From Monoplex corrugatus (lineage: Eukaryota > Mollusca > Gastropoda > Littorinimorpha > Ranellidae), in contig CM060307.1 in NCBI GenBank assembly GCA_030674185.1, positions 66,052,905 through 66,116,904 of the forward strand: 64,000 nucleotides of DNA, written 5' to 3'. Position numbers and translations under genes: made by a program. The notes beneath the pieces are model-generated. The model was not told where the DNA came from and ran no database searches. It saw only the letters and a program-made list of their open reading frames with translations. Positions 1-10,587 of the stretch are shown here, in pieces. The stretch's first letter is position 1; each line of letters begins with the position of its first letter.

Positions 1-3000
1 TTTGTTTTGCTGTTTTTATTGTGATGCTTGTCTTTTTTCTGGACATTAATGTTGTTATTGTTGCTGTCATTTTTACTATTGTTTGTGCTGTTGTGTACTG
101 ATGCTGTGTTTGTTGTAGTTACAACAGACCAGCCCATATACTCACTTTTGCTGACGACTGACTCATCTATAAGACAGGAAAAAATGCATCAGACAGAATC
201 AAAGTGGGGCCAAGAACTACTGGTATTATTGATGCTGTTGTTATTGATGCTGTAGTTGTTGGCCATACAGGTTTTTATATATAGTAATTGCCAGCAGTGG
301 CAAGAAGTATGTCTTTTCAGATGTCTGTTTATTTTTAGAGTTTCACATTGTTAAAGTTGGCTGCTATACTTTTTGATTTACTGTTATTAAAACCAACATT
401 AATGTCCTCCAGGAAAGTACTTTGGAGAAGGAGAAGAAGCAGATGGAGAAAGATGTGGACAGACAGCATTGCAGAGTGGACTGGAGAGGCCTTTGCCACA
501 TCCTCTTCACAACAACCAAAGCTCTCCGTCACAAGTAAGAAAACGAGGTAAGTGGTGCAGCATTCATCAGTATGGTGCCCCTAGAACCCTGAAGGGTTGC
601 AGGATCTGAAACAATAACATAATCATAAGGTATTGACATGGATATGGTTGTTATAATCCTGTTGATGCTACTGCTGTTGTTTTGATGCTTAATTGTGATA
701 TTTGTCATTGTTGTTGTTATTATTGTTGTTGTTGCTGATGTTGTTGACATACTCGTGCATTCATTGAGGATGATAGACAGTGGTGGACAGATGTATCTTT
801 TTTCTGGTTTACATTGGATCCAGGCTTCGGCATTGTTGAAGTTGTCTGCTATATTTTTAGGTTCATTACTATTAATTGTTACAGTGGATGTAACCATTGT
901 TATTTTGATGGTTTTTGTTTTATTGTTGTTTTTGTTGACAGGCGGGTATTCAAGGTGATGAACAGCAATGGCTGGAAGTAGCAGCATCGGCCAGAGGTAT
1001 ACTCTGTTTTACGTTTAAAATTGATGTTGTTACTGTTGTAGTTTATACTTTGTAAATTTTGTTTTGTATTTTGATGATTTTTTAATACCATTGTAGACAA
1101 AGGACAGAAAGTTGACCAACAATATAGAAATTGGACTAAAGAGAACTTCAGTTCATCCTCTTCACTGCAACCCAGTCACTTGCCCGCAAGAGAGAGAGGT
1201 GAAAGTAAGTGGTGCATCATTAATCAGTACAATGTCCCAATAACCTTTGAGGGTTGTAGGATCAGTAAGGATAAGCTGTTGATTAGGATGCTATTGTTTT
1301 AATGTTGCTGCTGTTGTTTTGATGTTTTATGTTGTGATGCTTGTCTTTATTTAGGACATTGATGTTGTTATTGTTGCTGTCATGTTTACTATTGTTTGTG
1401 CTGTTGTGTACTGATGCTGCGCTTGTTGTAGTTACAATGGACCAGCCCATATACTCACTTTTGCTGATGACTGACTCATCTGTAAGACAGGAAAAAATGC
1501 ATCAGAAAAAAATCGAAGTGGGGCCAAGAATGGTTGGTATTATTTATTGATGCTGTTGTTATTGATGCTGTTGTTGTTATCCGTACAGATTTTCATTTAT
1601 AGTAATTGCCACAGATGTGAGAAGTATGTCTTTTCGAATGTCTGTTTATTTTAGTTTCATATTGTTAAAGCTAGCTGCTATACTTTTTGATTTACTGTTA
1701 TCAAAACCAACATTAATGTCTTCCAGGGAAAGTACTTGGGGAAAACAAGAAGGGATAGATGGAGAAAGATATGGACAGACAGCATTGCAGAGTGGACTGG
1801 AGAGGCCTTTGACACAACCTCCCTTTGACACAACCTCTTCACAACCAAAACTCTCAATCACATGTAAGAAAACGAGGCAAGTGGTGCAGCGTTCATCAGT
1901 ATGGTGCCACTACAATCCTGAAAGGTTGCAGGATCTGAAACAACATAATCTTAAGCTATTGACATGAGTGTGGTTGTTATAATTCTGCTGCTGCTACTAC
2001 TATTGTTTTATTATGATATTTGTCTTTGTTGTTTTTATTGTTGTTGTTGCTGATGTTGTTAACAAGTCATGGATTCATTCAGGATAATGGACAGTGGTGG
2101 ACAGAAGTATCCTTTTTCTGGTTTACATTGGATCCAGACTTCGGCATTGTTGAAATTGTCTGCTATATTTTTAGGTTCATTACTATTAATATGGAAATTG
2201 TTGCAGTGGATGCTACGTTCTTAGTTTTGATGGTTTTTATTTTATTGTTGTTTTTGCTGTTTTTGTTGACAGACAGGTATTCAAGGTGGTGAACGGCATT
2301 GGCTGGAAGTAGCAGCATCGGCCAGAGGTATCTTCTGTTTTATATTTAAAATCGGCATTGCTACTGTTGTAATTTTGTTTTATATTTTGATTATTTTTTA
2401 TACCATTGTGATACTGTTGTTGTTGATGGTACAGGTGTTTATTCCATATCATTGACAGCAGTGGGTGGATGTATCATTTTTCTGATTTACATTTGTTGTA
2501 GAGGTCAGCACTGGTGAAGTTGATTACTGCACTTATAAATTTTGTGCTTTTGATATGGAGGCTGTTGTCATGTTTTGATGTTGTTGTTTTGTTGCTTTTG
2601 TTATTGCTTTTGTGATTGTTGTCATTTTTATTGTTGCTGTTGTTGCTGGTATTGTTGTTGTTACTAATTTTGTTATAGACCACAAGGTTCTCTCAGGATG
2701 ATTGACAGCAGTGAGCAGAAATATCCTTTTTCTGATTTTCATTGTCTGGAAATCAGTGTTGAAGTTGTCTGCAATATTTTTAGATTTATGCTGTTATTAT
2801 GGATATTGTTGCTGTTTTGAGGTTGGTCTTAGTCATTGTTGTTTTTGTTATCACTGCTGCTGTTGTCTTTGACACATTTCAGTATGATGGACAAACAGCA
2901 GCCAGAGGTATCCTTTGTTTTACATTTGATGTAGAATTTAGTATTGTTTATGTTGACCTCTGTACTTTATTTTTTGTTTGTTTTTTGATTTTGTGTGTGT

Positions 3001-3960
3001 GTATTTTGTTGCTAGTATTGTTCATGATATTGGTACTGATGTTAGTGTTGTTGTTGACAGCACAGGTGTTCATTCAAACTGTGTCGTCGTTGTTAGTATT
3101 GTTGATGATATCGTTTTTGATATTACTGTTGTTGTTGACAGGTGTACATTCAAGCTGATAAAAAGCAGAGCCTGAAAATACCCTTTATCTGTTTTACATT
3201 TGGTGCAGAATTTGATGTTGAAGATGTCTGCTATACTCTTAGCTTTGATGCTGTTGATAATATAGAGCTGTTATTGATGTATTGCTTTGTTGGACTGTTG
3301 TTCTTGAAGCTGTATATGTGTGGATATGTGAACTGTCTTTGTACAGTTTAGGCTATTCACCTATGATCATGAGACCACAGTATCATTTCACAGATTGTTT
3401 TTCTGAATGTTTTACGTTTATTCCTGTTTTCCAACAGTTAGCCATTGACAGATCATGGTTCATTTTTCATTTCACATTTGACGTGGAGTTGAGTATTGTT
3501 AAAGTTGGCTGATGTACTTTATAGATTTGCTGCTGTTAATGTCATCATTAGTATCATCCAGGAAGCAGCACTGTGGGAAAGGAAATGAGGCAGACAAAGG
3601 ACAAAAAGTTGACCAACAACATGAGAAATTGGAGTCGAGAGAACTTCTGTTCATCCTTTTCAATGCAACCCAGTCATTTGCCCACATGTGAGAGAGGTGA
3701 AGGTAAGTGGTGCATCATTCATCAATACAGTGTCACAATGACCCTGGAGGGTTGTTGGATCAGTAAGGATAAGCTGTTGATTTGGATGCTGCTGTTTTAA
3801 TGCTGCTGCTGCTGTTTCAATGTTTTGTTGTGATGCTTGTCTTTATTTTGGACATTAATGTTGTTATTGTTGCTGTTATTTTGGCTATTGTTTGTCCTGT
3901 TGTGTACTGATGCTGCCCTTGTTAGTTACAACGCACCAGCCCGTTTACTCACTTTTGCTG
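1..3960 (+). repeat. Tandem array of duplicated exon/intron blocks, TTG-rich
   Basis: The same blocks recur in order. A segment beginning with a 'ggacattaatgttgttatt'-like motif occurs near 42, 1354 and 3851. A larger exon-like block recurs at 413, 1097, 1727 and 3562. A short block with a splice-acceptor-like end recurs near 740, 942, 2070, 2273, 2440, 2690, 2880, 3050 and 3136. Intervening sequence is almost pure TTG/TTT on the + strand, which yields leucine-rich spurious reading frames. The pattern implies repeated internal duplication of genomic segments containing small exons. I do not recognise the family. Confidence 0.6.
413..3702 (+). CDS. Candidate multi-exon gene with duplicated frame-preserving exons, product unknown
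   Basis: Four related exon-like blocks have pyrimidine-rich cag or tag acceptors and good donors: 413-547 (135 bp), 1097-1204 (108 bp), 1727-1876 (150 bp) and 3562-3702 (141 bp). All lengths are multiples of three. The donors of the first, second and fourth are GTAAGT; the third has GCAAGT, the form typical of GC-AG introns. Their translations share a C-terminal pattern: RNW-x2-ENF-x-SS-x-S-x-QPSHLP-x2-ERGE in the second and fourth, and a related W-x-GEAF...QPKLS...KKTR in the first; the third keeps only QPKLS...KKTR. Two further 55-bp blocks (942-996 and 2273-2327) are flanked by ttgacag and gtat and encode GIQG-x-E-x2-WLEVAASAR in the same frame. Reading phases differ between block pairs, so the array may be partly decayed. 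No start codon, stop codon or homologue is identified, and a gene running in from the left is possible. Confidence 0.35.
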
Positions 3961-3989
3961 ACAACTGACTCTATAGGACAGGAAAAAAT

Positions 3990-4195
3990 GCATCAGAAAG
4001 ACACAAAGCAGGCCAAGAAGGGTTAAACAATGTGGATCAGTGGTGTCAAGAAACCAGATCGACAGTGAACCCCACCAAAGCACAGGTACTGTTCTGCACC
4101 CTTGACAACAAAGCAGTGAGTGAAAACTTAACATCAGTTATGTTCAGAAGAACCAATATTGAGCGACCAAACAACTTACGTTACCTTGGAGGATG
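3990..4195 (+). pseudogene. Reverse transcriptase fragment
   Basis: Translation gives a stretch like LNNVDQWCQETRSTVNPTKA, then QVLFCTLDNKAV and later NLRYLGG. This is the region after the YADD box of LINE reverse transcriptases, where a 'W...N..K' stretch is followed by 'LRYLG'. The upstream RT core is missing. A related fragment lies at 63680-64000. Confidence 0.45.
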
Positions 4196-4855
4196 AAAAA
4201 AAAGAAAGTCAAGTTTTCACCCCCGACCGACTCGATGATTACTTATTTGCTTACTTACTTACTTAGTCACTTACAAATCTGTCTATTTCCCCTTTTCTTT
4301 CCTCAGAAGTGAACAACAGACTGGGGAGGGGTTGATTAAGGAAATATTGTCTTCACCTTGTTGATAGGCAGCTAAGGCAGGGTGCTATCTGTCTTGTGAG
4401 ATGAGTTTACACTGCGTAGCTAGTTGTGTTATGATTCAGACCTTTAATTGTTTATTTATTTACTTTATTTATCTGTTCTTTTCTTTGAAGATAAGATACA
4501 CAGATACACATGTCATTTACATGTAGCCAAGATTGCTCTAGTGATAGGCTGATACAATACTAGTATAAAAAATATAGACTAGGTAAAACATAGGCTAGGT
4601 AGGACATTGGGACCTGGCCAGCTCATGGGTTTATGTGCAGACTTAAGGCTTGTGCCATGATTACCATACACATGGCACCTGTGACGTAAATGCATATGGA
4701 AATTGTTCCGAGCACAAAGACGTCATCTTGGACGTCATTTTGAGAAACTGAAACTGAAACTTGTGACAAAAAAATGCAATATCAAATGAGAAAATAGAAA
4801 GCTAAACAAATGAAAAATAAACAAACATGAACAAATCAGTTGTGTGCGTGTGTGT

Positions 4856-4906
<51 letters not shown>

Positions 4907-5240
4907 ATTTGCTTCTTGTTGTTTTGTGACAAAATACGGGTGAAAAAGAAACAAACAGAAAGAAAAGCAACAAATTTGTCTAAGTCAGTGACATTGAACA
5001 AAAGACAAGAAACAAGAAATACTAATTTTGTTGTTTAATTTTTATCACAATGTATATCACAGCATCAAGTAAATGGCTAGGTCACCAAAACAGCACACTG
5101 CGTCCTACTACATGATTTCCAGATTTTACAATTCAACCGTAAGCTGAAAATTACATGATATGAAACATTCTACATGATTATCAATTTACTGGCAATGAAA
5201 CACCATGATCCACTTTGGACTATAACTGATTTACCTGTGT
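4196..5240. other. No gene seen; GT microsatellite
   Basis: AT-rich non-coding sequence. The only distinct element is a (GT)n run at about 4848-4904. Reading frames over it are dinucleotide artefacts. Confidence 0.6.
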
Positions 5241-5248
5241 CTGTGTAA

Positions 5249-5390
5249 CCCTTTAACTTCTTCACCCTGTCCACCAAAATCCTGCACTGACAACCATGCT
5301 AGCAATGCAAAACCTTAACCCTTTGACTGCCTCATCCTATCCACCAGCTTGCTGCAGGAAGCTGGTAGATAGGGTGAGGGAGTCAAAGAA
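5249..5390. repeat. Palindromic AACCCTTT-type repeat, copy 1
   Basis: A near-perfect hairpin at about 5317-5388 has arms reading CCTCATCCTATCCACCAGCT and its complement AGCTGGTAGATAGGGTGAGG around a CTGCAG centre. It is preceded by a related half-unit starting AACCCTTTAACTTC at 5249. The same structure recurs at 9117-9305, so this is a small interspersed foldback or MITE-like family. Confidence 0.55.
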
Positions 5391-5699
5391 ATTAGGAAAG
5401 AAGATATCCAAGCCAGAATGACAACTTGGGTCAAGGGTCACATGCTTAATAGTCTGAACGTATTCTTATTCAGCATCATGTGTGTGTGTTAGAGAGATAC
5501 AGAATGACACCTTGGGTTAAGGATCACATGCCCAGCAGGTTGAATGTATCCTAACTCGGCATCCTCTCTGTGTGTGTGAGCGTGTGTATTGTTTGTTCTG
5601 TTCCTGTAAAATGCAATGAGCATGCTTTTGATGTGGACTGTTTGTGCTATATAAGTGAAACTATTATTATTCACGAATGAATCTCCTTATTTTTTTCAA

Positions 5700-5872
5700 C
5701 ATTTGTGTGGTTGAAATCCAAAACAAGTGTGACTGCCCACGTTCAAGCGAACAGGAACCAGAAGGAACACGCAAAAAGAATAAGAATGCTTATTTAATAC
5801 AATCAGACAAGACAGGTGCAAATTTTCAGCCAACTGGCCTTTGTCAAGCTTAAGATCTCACACACACACACA

Positions 5873-5903
<31 letters not shown>

Positions 5904-6160
5904 CAAATACAAAAATTATGAGAAAAAGACTGAATGTTCCCTGCTGCTTCATCCAGTGTGAGAAAAGGACTGAAAGCAGGGAAATTTCAATCTTTTTCTC
6001 GTAATTTTTGTATTTGGTATTTGTTTGTTTGTGATTGTACGCTTGACGAAGGCCAGTTGGCCAAAAATTTGTGCCTGTCTTGTCTGATTGTATTAAATAT
6101 GCGTTCTGATTCTTTTTCCATGCGTTTTCTGATTTGTGTGGTTGATTTCCTGTATAGCTG
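5700..6160. mobile_element. Inverted-repeat element (family K), copy 1
   Basis: The left arm at about 5774-5853 contains TTAATACAATCAGACAAGAC and GCCAACTGGCCTTTGTCAAG. The right arm at about 6037-6118 is its reverse complement (CTTGACGAAGGCCAGTTGGC, GTCTTGTCTGATTGTATTAA). The centre holds a (CA)n run and unique sequence. Related copies lie at 30745-31010, inside the SPR pseudogene segment but absent from the paralogous segment, and at 58915-58995. Confidence 0.55.
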
Positions 6161-6239
6161 GTTCGGTGGCTATTTGTTCCTTTTCTCTCTTTTTAGTCTT
6201 TTACTCCTTTCTTTGTTGTTACTGTCGGTGAAATAAAGA

Positions 6240-7185
6240 AGCTGAACTGACAATATTTGCTAAGTGCTTTGATTACATTAAATATGTATTCAAAATATTC
6301 ATGATAAATTTTCATGTACTACATCCCCAACAAAAGACACTGCATTGAAAATGTGAAACAACAACTGATGTATCTCAGATATATAGTCACTCAAAAAATT
6401 TCAGATTTCATGAACAATCCTATATAGTCACTCACAAAATGTCAAGAGATTTCATAAACAATCCTTTCAGAATTTAAAAAAAACACATTTTATTTGAAGA
6501 AAGAAGGCACAATGCCATTCCCTGAATACTGTCAAGTTCCTGGAATAATTAATGAAAAAAACATTAGCACCATCATCAAACTTGAATGAGAGAGTGTTTG
6601 CATGCATGTGTGCTTGTGTGTGTGTGTGTGTGTGAACGTGTGTGTGTGTGTGTGCATGCACGCGCCTGTTTCTCTTTTTTTCATTCAACATATGTTCACA
6701 TAAAGTGACATTAAACATCAAAAGAGGAAATTATTAAAATGGTGTCACCCCGTCTTTGCAAAATGTGTGTGTGTGCGTGGAAATAAGTAAACTATATTGG
6801 CTTATAATATGAATTCAGGGGAAAAAAACGGTCATACAAATGTGTCCCTGGTTGTGTCTATTCTCATTTTGTTGTTTACACCCATTCAAAATCAGCAGCT
6901 GGACACAGAAAGTAACATGAATATATACCATCACCAAAGGTTGAGCAAACATAGCACCAACACCTTGAAATCTTGAACAAGTAAACAAGTTAACTTAAAA
7001 AATATATATATTATTTGATGAAAAAAGCCTACTTTCCCAAATGTGTTAAAATTTGTTACCAGTTTTTCTGTTCTGTGTAAGAATTTATCAAGTTTTCATT
7101 TTATTGTGAACATTGCAAATCCAAAAAATCTGCAAAGTTGTTCTATGACAATCTGTTATTAAGTATGACGACTTTTTATCTCTCT
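6240..7185. other. No gene seen; short GT runs
   Basis: AT-rich spacer with GT/TG runs near 6615-6652. No splice-bounded reading frame or recognisable repeat was seen. Confidence 0.55.
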
Positions 7186-7189
7186 TTGT

Positions 7190-7295
7190 TTGTTTATTTG
7201 TTTGTTTGTTTGTATATTTTCTGGCTTGTGTGTGTTTTGTGTTTGTTTGTTTGTTTGTATATTTTCTGGCTTGTGTGTGTTTGTTGTGTTTGCTT
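7190..7295. repeat. Two-copy tandem duplication, about 50 bp
   Basis: A unit made of (TTTG)n followed by TATATTTTCTGGCTTGTGTG occurs twice in succession. The leucine and phenylalanine-rich frames across it are artefacts. Confidence 0.7.
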
Positions 7296-7314
7296 TACCT
7301 TTCATGTGTCTTTG

Positions 7315-7320
7315 TTTATT
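7315..7320 (-). promoter_or_regulatory. Candidate polyadenylation signal AATAAA
   Basis: TTTATT on the + strand reads AATAAA on the minus strand, about 240 nt after the stop at 7557. It is the nearest canonical hexamer I noticed. Confidence 0.35.
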
Positions 7321-7556
7321 TTCAAACTTGTTTTTCTCTGAAGTATGTGGGCATCAATATCATCAGTATCAACCTGCACAAGTCCCTTATACAAACCAGC
7401 ACCATATTTTCACCAAAACCAAATGTTCAACTGCTCCTCCACAGTCCAAACCAGAGTCTGTATATTACTGATGATGGACAGTGGAAAGGGGTTCACACTG
7501 TGAACAGCATAGCCAACATCCCAGTCCATTGGTGACTGACAATAAAAGTGACATGC

Positions 7557-7690
7557 TCAGTCAGTGAGTAGATCATCCCCCAGCTCCTCATCGCCAAAGT
7601 CATCGTCACGAGCCTCTTTGTGTTTGGATGGTGTCCTCGGACGCTCGGTCTGACCCTGTGGTGGGCCAGGTGGGTCACTGTAGGAGGCGT
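7557..7690 (-). CDS. Terminal coding exon of the unrecognised minus-strand gene
   Basis: It is bounded by a good acceptor at 7691-7692 (minus AG after TTCTGTTATTCC) and stop codon TGA at 7557-7559. It enters in phase 1 and encodes about 44 residues ending GDEELGDDLLTD. The 3' UTR would extend toward 7320. Confidence 0.65.
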
Positions 7691-10499
7691 CTGGAATAAC
7701 AGAAGGGTAAATGTAGAGACTGCAGTTAGTCATAGTCTGTTCAAGATAGATTCGTGGCACAAAGAAAATTCCACATGCTCACCATCCAAATCTACCAGTA
7801 ATTAACTGGCAGATTTCTTGAGCCTGCGCAAAACCCTATGCACTGGCAAGGTCATGAAATTGGGAGGGGGGGAACAGGAATCCACCTTAGTGTTTTGAGC
7901 ATTTAAGAGAAAGGAAGAAGTCTTTGATCTAATATCTTTTCACAGTCCTCATGTGAAACCTAAAAAAAAAAAGAACACAAAACCATAAAAAGAAAGATAG
8001 GGGGAGGGGAAAATATCAAATCAAATAACTCTTTAACCCTTAGCTGTCCACAAATCCGGTAACCGCCCTGCGGAAGAATGTGCCAATCCGTTCATAGCAA
8101 TTGAGATCGCCCGATCTTTTCTGGCACATGTGTGGGGAATTTCCATCACTACTGGCCTTGCTGTCTTAACGCGCATGTGGTTAGAATCTTGGTCAGTCTC
8201 GCATGGAATGTTCTAAAAATAGTAAGAGCATTCTGGGATGCAAGGAACTTTCCATTCACTACTGAAAGACTTTGTACTGACGCTGTGCTATATTCGAATG
8301 CGAATACTATGAGCTAGCTTTACATCTAGCAGTGCAAATGCGAAAGGGTTAACAGTTTGTCAACTGAAGAGCTGACAATTAGCAGGAAAATCTGAATAAC
8401 CAGTATTTTTGTTGGAAAGGATATATAATATCATTAAGTTGGACAGTGAACAGGCTAGTTTTTCTCCTGCAAACTGGGACTGAACTTGAGACATTATATG
8501 TTGGGTCCATGGCTCTACCAAAAAATCCAACCAGCCCCTAGGAGTACAAGGAGAGAAACAAAAAGAGGAACAAAAGAAAGGAGGAAATGATAGACAAACT
8601 AGAGCAATGCACAACAGCAGACACATATGAATGAAGGAATGAATTAAGTATTTTTGTTTTCCAACAATAAAAATGACAATACAAAAATGGTTACTAAATT
8701 TCCCCTGTTTGTCATTTCTAAAATTCATGTGGAGTATTAGAGCCAAATACAGATCAAAGGTAAAGGTAATAAAGAACACCAACTGAAGATTTGTGAAGCA
8801 TGTGACAGAAGGAAACAAGAGAAGATTCAAAGAGAACGAAAGAAGAATGAAATAAAAACGCAAACTAAGCAAACATTCCACTACCGGTGTAAATCAGAAA
8901 CACAAAAGCTTAAAGCTATCAACATAAGGCAGAGTCCTAGAGCTATCAATCTAAAGGAAATTAATAAGAGTTGACAGAACATATTCATGATGCTAAATGT
9001 AATCTTCCCTGTACCAGCTTGCTTAATATTTTCTTCACAGGGTAATAAGTATTACTGAACATGGTAATGTTAAATTAATGTAGTTATAAGACTGTTATTT
9101 CAGATGCACAGATTTAACCCGTTGACTCCTGCACTTCACCCACCAACTGCAAAAACTTAACCTTTTGACTCCCTCACCCTATCCACCAGCTTCCTGCAGG
9201 AAGCTGGATAGGGTGAGGGAGTGAAACGGTTAAGTGTTTGCTTTGCTAGTATAGTTGACAATGCAGGATGCTGGTAGACAGGGTGGGGGTGTCAAAGGGT
9301 TAAACATGAATAATACCTCATCTTCTACTATGTGATTAATAAAGTAACATGCACAGACCAGACAAAAGTCAAAATAGTCAGCCATCAAACAAATCACCAA
9401 GATAATCAAGCCATAGTATTAAAAAAAGATCTCCACCTCAAAGCACAATTGAAACTACTGATGCCAGATAAACAAGGGAGACAAGAAATATCTTTACTAT
9501 ATTTCAGAGTGTAATGTTGTTGCAGCTGCTGACAACTGGAACTTTTCAGTCATCGGTGAGATCCTGACAGTGAGGGAGGTGTGTCCAGTTACATTTCCTC
9601 ATGTAGAATTCTCTCAGGTTAGACATGTTGCTATAGTGTGATCAAGATTTGCCCACAAAAAGCCAAGGCATTATTGCTGGTGCACAATTTGGTAAATGCG
9701 ACGCTATGAAAAAAATCAAAGGGCAAGTCACATCAATTCAGATTTCTGTATTCCTGGCCTTCCATTCAGATATCTTATCTGCACAAAACCAATCCTTAAA
9801 AAAATCCATTGGACATAACTGCATGAAACAAATGTAGAGACACAACTATAATTTCATCAAATAAATGTAAAGATACAAAATTTATGTATAAGCCAATCTG
9901 ACTTTTTTTTAAAAACTTATTTAGATTGATGAACACAGAAAACAAATTCCAAAGATTTTATAAGAACAAAAGGACACATTGTACGCACACAAGGAAACAT
10001 TGTACCCATAAATAAATGTTTCGCAACTCGCCCACTTCTGCCTTCTGACTGGCTTGGAAAGGTTTCTAATTGTCCTTGTCAACAAAAATGTTTTTGGGTT
10101 TTTTTGCTCACAAACAGGAGGTTTTTGAACAGAGTCTGCCCCAGTCTCTTGTTCTGATAAGAAGAAAAGGTTGCTTTTTTTATGTACATATAAAGCAAAT
10201 TAAATCTTTATGAGGAAGGTGATTGTTCTGCCGAAATTTTGGGTTAAACTTACATCAATTTACTGTTTCTGTACACATGCTGCTCATGCTCTCTCTGTCT
10301 CTGTCTCTTTCTCTTGTAAGAATTCTGGTTGGTTTCTGCTCAAAGCAGCGAAAAATCAGGGAAATTATCACAATGTACAGTTTATTTTGGTGTTGATTGT
10401 TAATCTTATAAAATATGCTGATTATTTTATCTTACATATACGCACCCCTTCAGCAGAGGCTATGGCCTTTCTAGAATAAATTTCTTAAGTCTGTATTTT

Positions 10500-10587
<88 letters not shown>

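Noticed and set aside
28..255. Leucine-rich 'membrane protein' frames at 28, 1341, 2020 and 2799
   Set aside because: They translate TTG-rich intron sequence of the repeated array; hydrophobicity comes from the triplet composition.
8360..8881. 173-codon minus-strand hydrophobic frame
   Set aside because: It includes the S2 SINE head (around 8440-8535) and AT-rich sequence; no splice or family support.
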